This document shows, one piece after another, positions 28,415 to 37,646 of a stretch of DNA of 37,988 nt (position 1 is its first letter; each line of letters starts with the position of its first letter). Position numbers and translations under genes: made by a program. Location of the stretch: positions 1-37,988 of IMG/VR virus record IMGVR_UViG_3300035703_000211; one strand, written 5' to 3'. The notes beneath the pieces are model-generated. The model worked only from the letters and a program-made list of their open reading frames with translations. It ran no database searches and was not told the origin of the DNA. The DNA is from a virus.

Positions 28415-29751
28415 TGTTGATCGAGTTCGCGGGCCAGTCGGTGCAGGACAGCGATAACGTCGCGGCTGATCCGGGGCGGCTGTATAACTGCTATCGCCAG
28501 CCCTTGGGAGACACGCGGAAGGCCATCAAGTCGGTCCTCGGCATGACCAAGCTGGCCGATGTGACGGGGGCCATGTGCCGCGCCATGGGCGTTGTGCAAG
28601 GCACCATCTACATGGCTTTCGGCGCGGCGCTGTGGTCGGTTTCCGGCGGTGTGGCGACGTATCTGGCCGATATACCGGACAGCCCGCAGACGACGATTTC
28701 CGGCAACAACGGCAAGGTGACTGTCGTTGCGGATGGCCGGTATTTCGTGTGGGACGGTGTGAGCCTGTCGGAGCCTGCAACGGGGGCGTTCTCTGACTTC
28801 GCGTCCGTGGACTTTCTGGCGCAAGCCACGATGCTGGTTGAACGGAACGGGCGGCGGTATCAGTGGTCTGATGTTGTGGACCCTGCATCGCTGGACGGTC
28901 TGGACTTTGCGACCACGGAAAGCCGGGATGACGAGAATATCCGGGGCATGACGTTCGGGCCTGAGTTCTGGATTTTCAAGGAACGGTCCATCGAACGGAT
29001 ATACCCGAACGCGGCGGCGTCTACTTCCTCGCAGCGGTTTGCGGCAATACCGGGCGCGACGATTGACAAGGGGCTTCTGGCGTTCGGTCTGCTGTGCCGG
29101 ACGGACACGGGCGGGTTCTTTGTCAGCAACGACGGCAAGGCGTATCTCTGCGCAGCCGGGGGAATGCTGCAACCCGTCTCGACGCCGCCTGTAGAGACGG
29201 CGATTGCCAGTGGTAACGCGCTGACGTGCTGGTACTACCGCGACGAGGGGCGGGAGTTCTGCGTCATCACGTTCAGCGACCGTCCGGCTTGGGTTCTGGA
29301 TACGACCACGGCGGAATGGCACGAACGCGGCGAAGGGGTATTCGGTCCCTGGCTCATGCGCCACGCGGCGGAACAAGCGGGCGTCTGGTACACTTGCAAC
29401 GATACGGGCGACCTGTGCGCCTTGCAGCGGACGAATGAGGATTACAACGGCGCGCTGATCCGGTCTGCTGTGTCTCGGGTTGTGGGCGGGGAAAACAAGC
29501 GTTTCCGGGCCACGCGGTTTCAGGTCAACTTCCGCACGGGGTTCACGGGGACGGCAACCCTGCGCACGTCGCGGGATCGTGGCATGACGTGGAGCGCGGC
29601 GAAAGAACGCTCGACGGGGGGCGGTGGGGAATACGCCACGCAGGTTGCATGGCGGGCCTTGGGGCAGTTTCGGAACTTTGTCTGTGAGGTCAGGTTTTCG
29701 GACGCGGTGGAGTGCCCGTTTGAAAGCGTGGCCGTACTGGATGTTGCATGA
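28414..29751 (+). CDS. Packaged DNA stabilisation protein (P22 gp10-like)
   Basis: This is a 445-residue beta-propeller-like protein, VAADPGRLYNCYRQPLGDTR then repeats such as MFVVQGTIYMAFGAALWSVS and GKVTVVADGRYFVWDGVSLS. It resembles P22 gp10, which sits between gp4 and needle and retains packaged DNA. The order gp4-gp10 is as in P22, strengthening the call. Full-length size close to P22's gp10 (472). Confidence 0.8.
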   Translation: MLIEFAGQSVQDSDNVAADPGRLYNCYRQPLGDTRKAIKSVLGMTKLADVTGAMCRAMGVVQGTIYMAFGAALWSVSGGVATYLADIPDSPQTTISGNNGKVTVVADGRYFVWDGVSLSEPATGAFSDFASVDFLAQATMLVERNGRRYQWSDVVDPASLDGLDFATTESRDDENIRGMTFGPEFWIFKERSIERIYPNAAASTSSQRFAAIPGATIDKGLLAFGLLCRTDTGGFFVSNDGKAYLCAAGGMLQPVSTPPVETAIASGNALTCWYYRDEGREFCVITFSDRPAWVLDTTTAEWHERGEGVFGPWLMRHAAEQAGVWYTCNDTGDLCALQRTNEDYNGALIRSAVSRVVGGENKRFRATRFQVNFRTGFTGTATLRTSRDRGMTWSAAKERSTGGGGEYATQVAWRALGQFRNFVCEVRFSDAVECPFESVAVLDVA

Positions 29752-30296
29752 TCGTCCCGCCCCTCGCCAACCAGCCAATCGCGCACACCCTGCCGCCGAC
29801 GCGCGAACATCACCAGTTCCTTCTCGGGCTGCATGACGCGGTGTTGACCCTGCAAACGCAGGTTGCGGCGCTGGAAGCGATCAGCGGCCCGACCGGGATA
29901 TATGGCCCGTTCTACATCAACGACCTACCCGCCAGCGCGACTACGGCGGCATCGCAAGGGGTGTTTAACACCGCAACAGCGGTCAGCCAAACTACCCGCG
30001 ACCCACGCATGAAAACGGCGGGGCGCGTCATCGGCGCGTGGATCACGTCGGACGACAACCGGGTGACGGGAACGGCGACGGTACGGGTGCGGGTCAACGG
30101 GACGGGAACCGACTTCGCGTCCGGCGCGGTGCAGTTGAACGCCACCGACGTAAACCGGAGCAGCGCGATTGTGGCCTACGCCAGCGGGGTTGCGTTTGCA
30201 GCGAATACCGATGTTGGGCTTGAGGTGGTCAGTTCCTCATGGTCGCCCACAACGGCGAATATCGTGGCGTTCATGATGGTGCAGTTCGAGCCATGA
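29748..30296 (+). CDS. Tail needle/plug candidate
   Basis: This 182-residue protein is directly after gp10-like, where P22 has its needle gp26. The N-terminus (MIVPPLANQPIAHTLPPTRE) could plug the channel, a short coiled coil follows (HHQFLLGLHDAVLTLQTQVA, ALEAI), and the C-terminal 120 residues form a beta domain like a knob or fibre tip. Length is shorter than P22 gp26 (233). Based on position plus layout, not sequence match. Confidence 0.5.
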   Translation: MIVPPLANQPIAHTLPPTREHHQFLLGLHDAVLTLQTQVAALEAISGPTGIYGPFYINDLPASATTAASQGVFNTATAVSQTTRDPRMKTAGRVIGAWITSDDNRVTGTATVRVRVNGTGTDFASGAVQLNATDVNRSSAIVAYASGVAFAANTDVGLEVVSSSWSPTTANIVAFMMVQFEP

Positions 30297-30697
30297 CCCT
30301 TCCCGTTGAAGCGATGGAAGGCGCGCTACTGGCCGAGGAACAGGTGGAAATCCCCGTCACGCATCATTTCGGGCCGGGCATCTACATCCGCGAAATCAGC
30401 GTGCCAGCGGGGACGTTGATCATCGGCCACCACCACAAAGGGCCATGCCTGAACGAGTTGCTGAAGGGGTCCATGCGGATCATCGGCGCGGATGGCGAGG
30501 CAAAGACGATTGAAGCGCCGTTCATGTTCACCAGCCCTGCGGGGCGCAAGGTCGGTTACGCGCTGACGGACGTGATCTTTCGGAACCTGCACGCGACCGA
30601 CGAGACAGACCTAGAGAAGCTGGAAGAGCATCTAATCGACAAGAGCAAAACCTGGCTTGCCCATGAGGAAGCCAAACGCCTGATTGAAGGGGCATAA
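30293..30697 (+). CDS. Cupin-like virion-region protein
   Basis: This 134-residue protein has a cupin-type beta barrel: EISVPAGTLIIGHHHKGPCL then NELLKGSMRI and APFMFTSPAGRKVGYA, with His triplet and downstream E suggesting metal binding, but canonical motif 2 histidine is missing. It is ATGA-coupled to the needle candidate and precedes ejection genes. Some phages carry similar small cupins in their tail region; role unproven. Confidence 0.65.
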   Translation: MTLPVEAMEGALLAEEQVEIPVTHHFGPGIYIREISVPAGTLIIGHHHKGPCLNELLKGSMRIIGADGEAKTIEAPFMFTSPAGRKVGYALTDVIFRNLHATDETDLEKLEEHLIDKSKTWLAHEEAKRLIEGA

Positions 30698-30700
30698 CCT

Positions 30701-31756
30701 ATGGCATGGGTATCCGTTGCAGTCGGCGGGGCAACCGCCCTTCTTGGCGCATCTACCGCAAGCAAAGCGGCGAACGCGCAGCAAGAGGCGACACAGGCGC
30801 AAATCGACCTGATGACGCGCATGTACGAGGACAGCGTAGCCCGTGGCGACGAACAGCTTGCCGCGCAATACGCCAATTCGTTGAAGACGCTGAACCAGCA
30901 ACTCGGCTCGACGCAACAGACGGTCAACCAGCAGAACGCGCTGGCCTCGCAGGTCAAGAACGAACAGAAGAGCATTGCGGCGGGGTATCAGAACGACGCG
31001 TTGACCGCATCGCAGCGCACGCTCAATGCGCAGTTGGGCTACCTGTCGCCCTATGCCGACACGGGCTACGACGCGAACCAGCAGCTTGCCGTCAACATGG
31101 GGCTGGCACCGGGGCAATCGACGTTCCAGACGACGCCCGGTTATGAGTTCATGATGGACGAGGCCATCGGCGCGGTCGAAGGGTCAGCGGCTGCGGCGGG
31201 CGGTGTCATGTCCGGCGCGACGATGGACGCCATCAACTACACCGCGTCCGGCATCGCTGACCAGGAATATGACCAGTATATGGCCGGTCTGACGGACATG
31301 GCCAACCGTGGCTATTCGGCCTCGACGGGCATGGCGCAGGCGTCGGGGCAAGCCGGGGCGACGAACCAGAATATCTACGCCAACACCGCCAACCTGAACA
31401 CCGGGGCTGTGGCGGGTTACGGCAACACGATGAACAACGCCTATGCCACCCAAGGCGCGAACAATTACAACGCCTATGGCAACTATGGGAACAGCCTGAA
31501 CGCGGCGGAGCAGAACACCTTCAACGCGCTGGCCGGGATCAACTCTCAGTATTCCAGCGACATGGCCAACGCGTACGCCAACATGGGCAACACGGAGGCG
31601 GCGGGGTACATGGCCCCGTACAACGCGCTGATGGGCGGCGTGAATACCGGCTTCAACATGTACGGCTACATGAACACGCCGAACCCGTGGGGTACGCCGC
31701 CGTCAGGATCGGCACCGCCCGCACCCCCGCCGCAGCCGGGCTACGGGGTCTGGTAA
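30701..31756 (+). CDS. Ejection (DNA transfer) protein, P22 gp7-like position
   Basis: This is a 351-residue Ala/Asn/Gln/Tyr-rich protein. The N-terminus is hydrophobic and glycine-patterned (MAWVSVAVGGATALLGASTA), then helical Gln-rich stretches, then NYNAYGNYGNSLNA type low-complexity repeats in the C-terminal half. In P22 gp7, gp20 and gp16 leave the virion ahead of DNA to form a channel across the envelope. Order and composition support that role. A direct homology claim needs a profile search. Confidence 0.7.
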   Translation: MAWVSVAVGGATALLGASTASKAANAQQEATQAQIDLMTRMYEDSVARGDEQLAAQYANSLKTLNQQLGSTQQTVNQQNALASQVKNEQKSIAAGYQNDALTASQRTLNAQLGYLSPYADTGYDANQQLAVNMGLAPGQSTFQTTPGYEFMMDEAIGAVEGSAAAAGGVMSGATMDAINYTASGIADQEYDQYMAGLTDMANRGYSASTGMAQASGQAGATNQNIYANTANLNTGAVAGYGNTMNNAYATQGANNYNAYGNYGNSLNAAEQNTFNALAGINSQYSSDMANAYANMGNTEAAGYMAPYNALMGGVNTGFNMYGYMNTPNPWGTPPSGSAPPAPPPQPGYGVW

Positions 31757-32442
31757 TGATCCGCGCGCCGAACGCCCTTGCCCTGCCGACGATGCAAGGG
31801 GCAACGCCTGTCGTCTTCAACGAGCGGAGCATGAACTACCTCGCCCCGCTTGACCCGCGCTTGCGGGAACTGATGTTGGAAACGGAGCGGATCGCGTCTG
31901 AGCGCGGGATTGACTTTGAAATCAGCGAAGGGATGCGGGACGCGGAGCGGCAGGCCCAACTAGTCGCGCAAGGCGCATCGCAGACCATGAACAGCCGCCA
32001 CTTGCATGGGCAAGCGGCAGACATCCACATCCTGAACCCGGATGGGTCGGTCAACTGGAACTTTGAAGATTACCGCCCGATTGCTGACATTGCCAAGGGT
32101 GTCGCGGCTGACATGGGCGTCACCGATTTTGTCTGGGGCGGCGATTGGGAAAGCCTGCGCGATGGCGTTCACTTTCAAGTCGGCGGGCCGTCCAGCGGAG
32201 CGCCCCCGGCAGGCCGTGGCGGCAATGTGCAACCGGCGGGCGGCAACACGCAGCCAACGACGTGGGCAGGTGGCCCGCCATTTGACCCAAACAACCCGCC
32301 GCCGAACATGCCCAACGCCCTCGCCGCGCAACAGCAGGCGCTTGCCATGGCCCAACTTCGCCAGCGTGAGGGCTACCGGAACGCGCTGATGGAAAGCCTG
32401 CAAGCGCCGATCTACGCCAACCAGCTTCAAGGGGTCCGATAA
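31756..32442 (+). CDS. Virion-associated M15 peptidase (ejection-linked wall hydrolase)
   Basis: This 228-residue protein has an M15 core at about 40-145: SRHLHGQAADI (H82, D89) and DGVHF (H139), with WGGDW between. The fold closely parallels the endolysin at 1023 (shared RQ-x2-LVAQGAS-x-TMNSRH). The C-terminal 85 residues are Pro/Gln-rich with a helix, unlike the endolysin. Being embedded between ejection proteins it probably travels in the capsid and locally opens peptidoglycan during entry. TAATG junction couples it to the gp7-like gene. Confidence 0.82.
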   Translation: MIRAPNALALPTMQGATPVVFNERSMNYLAPLDPRLRELMLETERIASERGIDFEISEGMRDAERQAQLVAQGASQTMNSRHLHGQAADIHILNPDGSVNWNFEDYRPIADIAKGVAADMGVTDFVWGGDWESLRDGVHFQVGGPSSGAPPAGRGGNVQPAGGNTQPTTWAGGPPFDPNNPPPNMPNALAAQQQALAMAQLRQREGYRNALMESLQAPIYANQLQGVR

Positions 32443-32684
32443 TGCCGATGAACTACAAGCCCGGTCCCATGCCTGCCCCCGGATTTGGCCAGCAGATGCC
32501 CCGCCCGCCGATGCCTAAGCCGATGCCCCCGCAGCAGCAGCCGCCCATGTACGGCCAGCCCATGGGCCAGCCCACCGGGCAATACATGCAGCAATATAAC
32601 GCGCTCATGCACCAGGTGCCGCAATTCCAGCAGCAAATGCAGCAACGCTTCCCGAACGCGCTTGCCATGTGGGGACGCCGCTAA
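32442..32684 (+). CDS. Pro/Gln/Met-rich small protein between ejection genes
   Basis: 80-residue protein of very low complexity: MPMNYKPGPMPAPGFGQQMP, then PKPMPPQQQPPMYGQPMGQP, then helical QQYNALMHQVPQFQQQMQQR. Starts at ATG 32442 overlapping the preceding stop by one base. Unknown; disordered composition suits packing or unfolding through the portal with its neighbours. Confidence 0.55.
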   Translation: MPMNYKPGPMPAPGFGQQMPRPPMPKPMPPQQQPPMYGQPMGQPTGQYMQQYNALMHQVPQFQQQMQQRFPNALAMWGRR

Positions 32685-33995
32685 ATGCAGATGAACGTCC
32701 AAATCCCCTTTTCCGGGGTTCAGCCGGACTTCGTGAACGCGCTTGCGATGGGGCAGCAAGCCGCCATGCAGCGCAACGAGGCGTCACGCATCAACGCGCT
32801 GGCGGGTCTGTACCAGACGCAGGGCGCGGACATTCTGGCGGGCAACCAGAACGCCTTGAACGCGCTGGCGGGGATTGACCCGATGGCGGCGCTTGGCGTG
32901 GCCGACGCGCGGCAGGGGATGGATGCGCGGGCGTTGCAGATGGATGCGACCCGGCAGGATATGCGGCAACAGGCCGAACAGTGGGCGGCGCAACTGGACG
33001 AACGCGAACGCGCGCAGCGGCTTGCCGAGGGTGAGCAAATGCTGTCCGGCATGATCTCGGCCACGTCGCCGCAGGCTTGGGACGCATGGGCCACCAGCAC
33101 GGGCCAGACGCAACTTGTCGGGCAGTTCGGCCAGCGTGACATGATGATCAACAACCTGTTGCCGCCGATGGAAGCCTTGCGGCGCGTGGATGCGCAGGCA
33201 GCGGCTAACCAGCCCGCACAGCCTGACCCGCAATCTGCTATCGCCAAATTGCAAATGGACTTCAACAACGGGTTGATCACCGAAGAGCAACTGCGCATCG
33301 GAATGCAGAACCTCGCCCCGACCGGGATGACTATCGAAAGCACCCCGGGCGGTGGGTTCCGCTTCATCCAAGGTGCTGGCGTGACGCAGGAAGGCTTCCA
33401 ACCGTCAGACCCTGCGCTGATGATTGCCAACATTGACGGCATCCTGAACGATCCGGCGTTGCCCTATGCTACCGGGGCAGACGCATGGCGCGCACAAATC
33501 CCCGGCACCGAAGCCCGCCGCGTCGGCGCGCGAATGGACCAACTGCAAGGGCAAGCGTTCCTGCAAGCCTTTGAAAGCCTCAAGGGCGCGGGCCAGATCA
33601 CCGAAATTGAGGGGCAGAAGGCGACTCAAGCCATCGCGCGCCTTGACCGTTATCAGAGCCAAGAGGATTACGTCGCCGCGCTGCAAGAACTGCGCACGAT
33701 CCTTGAAGCCGCATCGCAGCGCCCGCAGGGATGGGCTGACAGCCCCGACGCACAGCAAGCCCCCGCAGCCGCGCCAGTCGGGCAATCGCAGTTTATCCCG
33801 TCAAGCGGGCTGGGCACGCCTGCCACCGCGCCCACGACGACCGTGAACGCCAACGGTCCTGCCGTCACCGGCCCGATCACGGCTGACACGATCCGCACCA
33901 TGCAGCCCATGCAGCTTACCGAGTTCTTGGCGACGACGGACGTGACCACGCTTCCGACTGACGTGTTGCTTGCCATCGTTGAAAGGGCGCAGTGA
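32685..33995 (+). CDS. Ejection protein (P22 gp20-like position)
   Basis: This 436-residue Ala/Gln-rich, mostly helical protein has repeated INALAG/NALNALAG motifs near residues 37-64 and long helices to about residue 190, then a mixed middle (TGMTIESTPGGGFRFIQGAG) and Pro/Thr-rich C-terminal linker. No cysteines, as expected for secretion-like ejection proteins. ATG 32685 (also 32691). Homology to gp20 is by order and composition, not demonstrated similarity. Confidence 0.65.
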   Translation: MQMNVQIPFSGVQPDFVNALAMGQQAAMQRNEASRINALAGLYQTQGADILAGNQNALNALAGIDPMAALGVADARQGMDARALQMDATRQDMRQQAEQWAAQLDERERAQRLAEGEQMLSGMISATSPQAWDAWATSTGQTQLVGQFGQRDMMINNLLPPMEALRRVDAQAAANQPAQPDPQSAIAKLQMDFNNGLITEEQLRIGMQNLAPTGMTIESTPGGGFRFIQGAGVTQEGFQPSDPALMIANIDGILNDPALPYATGADAWRAQIPGTEARRVGARMDQLQGQAFLQAFESLKGAGQITEIEGQKATQAIARLDRYQSQEDYVAALQELRTILEAASQRPQGWADSPDAQQAPAAAPVGQSQFIPSSGLGTPATAPTTTVNANGPAVTGPITADTIRTMQPMQLTEFLATTDVTTLPTDVLLAIVERAQ

Positions 33996-36187
33996 TGGGA
34001 ACGCTTGAGGAAGCCCAAGCCGAACTTGCGCGGCGGCAGGCGCAACCGTCCGTGATGGACATGGTGCGGCAGGAACTAGCCCGCCGCATCGCGCCACAGC
34101 AACAAGGCGTGCCACAAGGCGCAACCCTGCTCGGCACGTTTGCTGACAATGGGCGCGTGTTTCAGATGCCTGACGGCTCATTGCAGGCTGTCAGCGCGGG
34201 GGGCGCGACCGCAGACCCCGCGACGGTTCGGCGCATCATGGAAGGTGGCACATTCGCCGCCGCCATGCAGGATCGTCTTGACCAAGAGCGGATTGACCAG
34301 AACCCGATTGCATCGCGCGCAAACGAGGTTATCCGGGGCGTTCCGTTCGTCGGCTCTTACACTGACGAGGCAGTCGGGCTTGTGTCACCGCAGGCAGCGG
34401 AAAACATGCGCCTCTCGACCGCCGCCATGCAACGCCAGAACCCCGGCCAGACTGCCGCGCTCAACATCACGGGCGGCGTTCTAGGGGCCATCCCCATGGC
34501 CCTTGCTGCGGCTCCAGGCTTGTCTGCCCTTGCCCCTGCTGGCCGCGCCATGCGTGCAGTCGCTGGCGCTGCAACAGGCGCTCTGACGGGCGCGACGGAA
34601 GGCGCTATCTGGGGCGCTGGCGAAGGCACGACCGCGCAGGAACGGACGGACAACGCCCGCCAGAATGCAGGTTTTGGAGCTATCGGTGGGGCTGTCTTGG
34701 GGGCTGTCGCGCCTGTCGCCGGGGATCTTCTCCGTGCAGGCTGGCAGCGCCTTGCGCGTTCCGATGTGGCAACCATCGCCAGCCAACTGAACGTGTCGCG
34801 CGCAGCGGCGACCGTGATCCGCGATGCTTTGCAGACTGGCGACATCCAAGCCGCACAAGCCGCGCTGCAACGCGCTGGTGACGACGCTATGCTTGCAGAT
34901 GCGGGCATTCCCGCGCGCCAGCTTCTCGACGCAGCGGCGCAGACGGGTGGACCGGCTGGACAGGTTGTGCGGCAAGCTGTTGACCAGCGTGTCACGACGG
35001 CATCCCGCGACATGACCGGCGCACTTGATCGCACGCTAGGCGCTCCGCGCGGGGAACAGGCGCTCATTCAGGAACTGCGGCAACAGTCGGCGCAGCCTCG
35101 CAGCCAAGCCTATGATTTGGCCTATTCGACACCGATCAACTACGCAGCCCCGGAAGGGCAGGCGCTTGAAAACCTGTTGCGGCGCGTCCCACGTCAGGCC
35201 ATCAGCCGCGCCGAAGAAATCATGCGCCTGCGCGGTGAGCAGTCGGCCCAAATCCTGATTGAAGAGTTGCCTAATGGGCAGTTTCGCTTCCAACGGTTGC
35301 CCGACGTTCGGCAGACCCACTACATCATGCAGGCGCTGGACGACATCGCCAAGGGTACAGATGGCAGTGGGACATTCGGGCGGCAGAACACCTACGGCGC
35401 GTCGATTGAAAACCTGCGCGGCCAAATCTCCCAGAACCTGCGCGCTGTTGTTCCTGAGTTCGGCGCGGCACAAGACATCGCAGCCGACACAGCACGCCAG
35501 CTTTCTGCCACCGATCTGGGCCGCAATCTGTTCAATATGCCGCGTGAGGATGTTGCCCGCGCGCTTTCGGGGGCGACACAGGCCGAACGTCGCGCGGCAG
35601 AGCAAGGGCTGCGGTCATACATTGACGACGTGACTGCGCGGATCACGCGGACCCTGACCGATGGCAACATGGAAGCCCGCGAAGGCATCCGCGTCTTGCG
35701 CGACTTCTCCAGCCGTCAGAACCAGACCAATCTGCGCATTTTGCTCGGGCAAGAGCGGGCCGATGCCTTGCTTGAAGAACTAGACCGGGCGGCAACGGCT
35801 TTTGAACTGCGCGCGGCTGTTGCCGAAAACAGCAAGACGGCGGCACGGCAGGCCATCCAAGGCGCTGTGCAGGAACGCACAGAAGGGCTTCTTTCCACAC
35901 TCATGGCAGGCGAACCTGTCAACGCGACCAAGCGGCTGGTGCAGGCGCTAACGGGCGAAACAGCGGAAGCCGTCGAACTGCGCCGAATGGGGCTTTACGA
36001 GGAAATCGCGCGCGCGCTGACGGAAAGCCGGGGGGATCGTGCGCGGACAGCTTTGCGCATGGTTCAACTGGCCATGAACGGCCAGCAGATCAGTAATCGT
36101 CAGGCCGAACTGATCGCAACGGCTCTTTCCGCTGGCTCTGTTCTTCAAGGTCGTCCTGCCGCGCAGCTAACCCTACAAGCCCAATAA
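33995..36187 (+). CDS. Large ejection protein (P22 gp16-like position)
   Basis: This 730-residue protein contains helical N-terminus, then two hydrophobic Ala/Gly segments (about residues 160-210, ITGGVLGAIPMALAAAPGLS and AVAGAATGALTGATEGAIWG, and about 228-246), followed by long helical region rich in Gln/Arg. A membrane-inserting transfer protein fits. P22 gp16 is 609 residues. ATG 33995 (TGATG overlap). Its 3' end is overlapped by the minus-strand membrane gene. Confidence 0.7.
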   Translation: MGTLEEAQAELARRQAQPSVMDMVRQELARRIAPQQQGVPQGATLLGTFADNGRVFQMPDGSLQAVSAGGATADPATVRRIMEGGTFAAAMQDRLDQERIDQNPIASRANEVIRGVPFVGSYTDEAVGLVSPQAAENMRLSTAAMQRQNPGQTAALNITGGVLGAIPMALAAAPGLSALAPAGRAMRAVAGAATGALTGATEGAIWGAGEGTTAQERTDNARQNAGFGAIGGAVLGAVAPVAGDLLRAGWQRLARSDVATIASQLNVSRAAATVIRDALQTGDIQAAQAALQRAGDDAMLADAGIPARQLLDAAAQTGGPAGQVVRQAVDQRVTTASRDMTGALDRTLGAPRGEQALIQELRQQSAQPRSQAYDLAYSTPINYAAPEGQALENLLRRVPRQAISRAEEIMRLRGEQSAQILIEELPNGQFRFQRLPDVRQTHYIMQALDDIAKGTDGSGTFGRQNTYGASIENLRGQISQNLRAVVPEFGAAQDIAADTARQLSATDLGRNLFNMPREDVARALSGATQAERRAAEQGLRSYIDDVTARITRTLTDGNMEAREGIRVLRDFSSRQNQTNLRILLGQERADALLEELDRAATAFELRAAVAENSKTAARQAIQGAVQERTEGLLSTLMAGEPVNATKRLVQALTGETAEAVELRRMGLYEEIARALTESRGDRARTALRMVQLAMNGQQISNRQAELIATALSAGSVLQGRPAAQLTLQAQ

Positions 36188-36338
36188 CAAAGCTAAGGGC
36201 AAAAGTCGCCAGCGCCCAAAACGGCCATTGGTCCTGAAGTGACCTGAAGGCGAACAGCAGATGAACCGCAAGGGATAGCAGGCCGAGGCCACCGGCAAGC
36301 ATCAACCAACCGCGATTGCGCCGTGCCCATCGGTCCAT
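36090..36338 (-). CDS. Two-helix membrane protein on the opposite strand (superinfection-exclusion-like moron)
   Basis: This 82-residue protein, MDRWARRNRGWLMLAGGLGL, has membrane helices at about 10-30 and 38-58 and a charged C-terminus. AGGAA six bases upstream supports ATG 36338 rather than 36353. It lies opposite to the late operon, overlapping the 3' end of the gp16-like gene by 98 bases. P22 places sieA and immI genes in exactly this interval on the opposite strand, so an exclusion function is a reasonable hypothesis; sequence similarity to SieA is not seen. Confidence 0.6.
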   Translation of the reverse strand: MDRWARRNRGWLMLAGGLGLLSLAVHLLFAFRSLQDQWPFWALATFALSFVIGLVGLAARQDDLEEQSQRKEPLRSVRPDDY

Positions 36339-36366
36339 CGCTTTTTCCTGCATTCAAGAGGCCCCC

Positions 36367-37317
36367 ATGGCAGTTCAAGTCCTAGCCCTACAGCAACGCG
36401 CCACCGCGAACGACGCGAACGGCAACCCGCTGGCCGGGGCGCTGATCTACACCTATGAGACCGGCACCACGACCCCGTTGGCGACCTATACCACATCGGC
36501 ATTGTCCGTGGCGAATGCAAACCCCATCGTTGCAGATAGCGCGGGCAGGTTCGGGCCGATCTACACGAACGGGGCCACGGCGGTCAAAGCGGTCATCACG
36601 ACGGCGGCGGGCGCGACGGTGGACACGCTCGACCCCGCGCCCTTCGTCTATGACAGCCAGTCAGCGGCGTCATCGATCAGCTTCACCCCGAACGCCACGC
36701 TGACCGGCGATGATGTGCAGGCGGCGCTTGATCAGGTGACGGACCTGTTGACCGCTGGCAAGACTTCCTCGGCAACAGCGGGCGGCACGGTCAACGCAAT
36801 TACCCTGACCACCGGGCTAGGGCTGACGAGTGTCCCGAGTGGGTTTGAAGTCATCTGGCGTCCGACCGGCGACAACACTACGGCCACGACCATTAATCTC
36901 GACGGCACCGGGGCGGTCACGAACTCAACCATGACCGGCGCGGCAACCCCTGCCGCTTACATCCGGCAATTCACATGGATCAGGTCGATATACCTTAGCG
37001 GCGGGTGGGTCAGTTTTGTCGATCCGCGCTATGGGTCGGGCGTCAACGGGACGTATGTGCGTTGGCCGAACGGCACGCAAGAATGCTGGTTCAGCAGCAC
37101 GTTTTCATCGGGGACGGCGACGTGGACCTATCCGATTGCCTTTTCCGCCGCGCCTATCGTCACGGGGACCGTTGTTTCGTCTGGCAATAGCCGTGTGTTC
37201 ACGACCGGCACGCCGGGGACAACATCTTGCGCGCTCTACGGCTGGACCGTGGCGGGCGCTGCGGCTGCGTCGGAAGCCTACAGCGTCTATGCGCGCGGGC
37301 TTTGGTATACCCCATGA
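36367..37317 (+). CDS. Tail fibre / short spike protein
   Basis: This 316-residue protein begins MAVQVLALQQRATANDANGN, then GALIYTYETGTTTPLATYTT...GRFGPIYTNG, the small N-terminal head-binding domain pattern of many phage tail fibres. A middle linker (DDVQAALDQVTDLLTAGKTS) and a beta-rich C-terminal domain with YVRWPNGTQECW follow. GAGG precedes ATG 36367. It corresponds in place to P22 gene 9 but is shorter and has no visible enzyme motif. Receptor binding likely. Confidence 0.75.
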   Translation: MAVQVLALQQRATANDANGNPLAGALIYTYETGTTTPLATYTTSALSVANANPIVADSAGRFGPIYTNGATAVKAVITTAAGATVDTLDPAPFVYDSQSAASSISFTPNATLTGDDVQAALDQVTDLLTAGKTSSATAGGTVNAITLTTGLGLTSVPSGFEVIWRPTGDNTTATTINLDGTGAVTNSTMTGAATPAAYIRQFTWIRSIYLSGGWVSFVDPRYGSGVNGTYVRWPNGTQECWFSSTFSSGTATWTYPIAFSAAPIVTGTVVSSGNSRVFTTGTPGTTSCALYGWTVAGAAAASEAYSVYARGLWYTP

Positions 37318-37646
37318 AAGCCGACGACTTCCGCACTGACCCCTACGGTTGGGCGACAAATCAGGCGGGCCATATCACTATCGGCGTAGCCGCTGCCGTT
37401 CTGGCGCAAGCCTTGGGGTTGTGGTGGCCTTTGCCTCTCGCCGTCGCGGCGGCTTATTGGCTTGTCGCGGAATACGTCCTGCAACGTAGCGCCCTGCCGC
37501 TGGACGGGGCCGTAGACACAGCCTTTGTCGCCGGGGGTGCGTCACTGCCCGCCGCGCTGGCGTGGCATCCGTGGGCCGCTGTGGGGCTGTGCGGGCTATG
37601 CGGCGCGGGGCTGGCCGTGGGGACATTGCGGAGGGCCAAACGGTGA
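37314..37646 (+). CDS. Membrane protein with three or four helices
   Basis: This is a 110-residue protein with a soluble N-terminus (MKADDFRTDPYGWATNQAGH) followed by hydrophobic segments (about 22-36, 39-55, 68-80, 84-101) and a basic end. It is coupled to fibre gene by ATGA and to next gene by GTGA. The D-P-Y-G-W-A-T-N-Q-x-x-H start is seen in a family of phage membrane proteins of unknown function near lysis genes. A holin-class role is possible. Confidence 0.6.
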   Translation: MKADDFRTDPYGWATNQAGHITIGVAAAVLAQALGLWWPLPLAVAAAYWLVAEYVLQRSALPLDGAVDTAFVAGGASLPAALAWHPWAAVGLCGLCGAGLAVGTLRRAKR

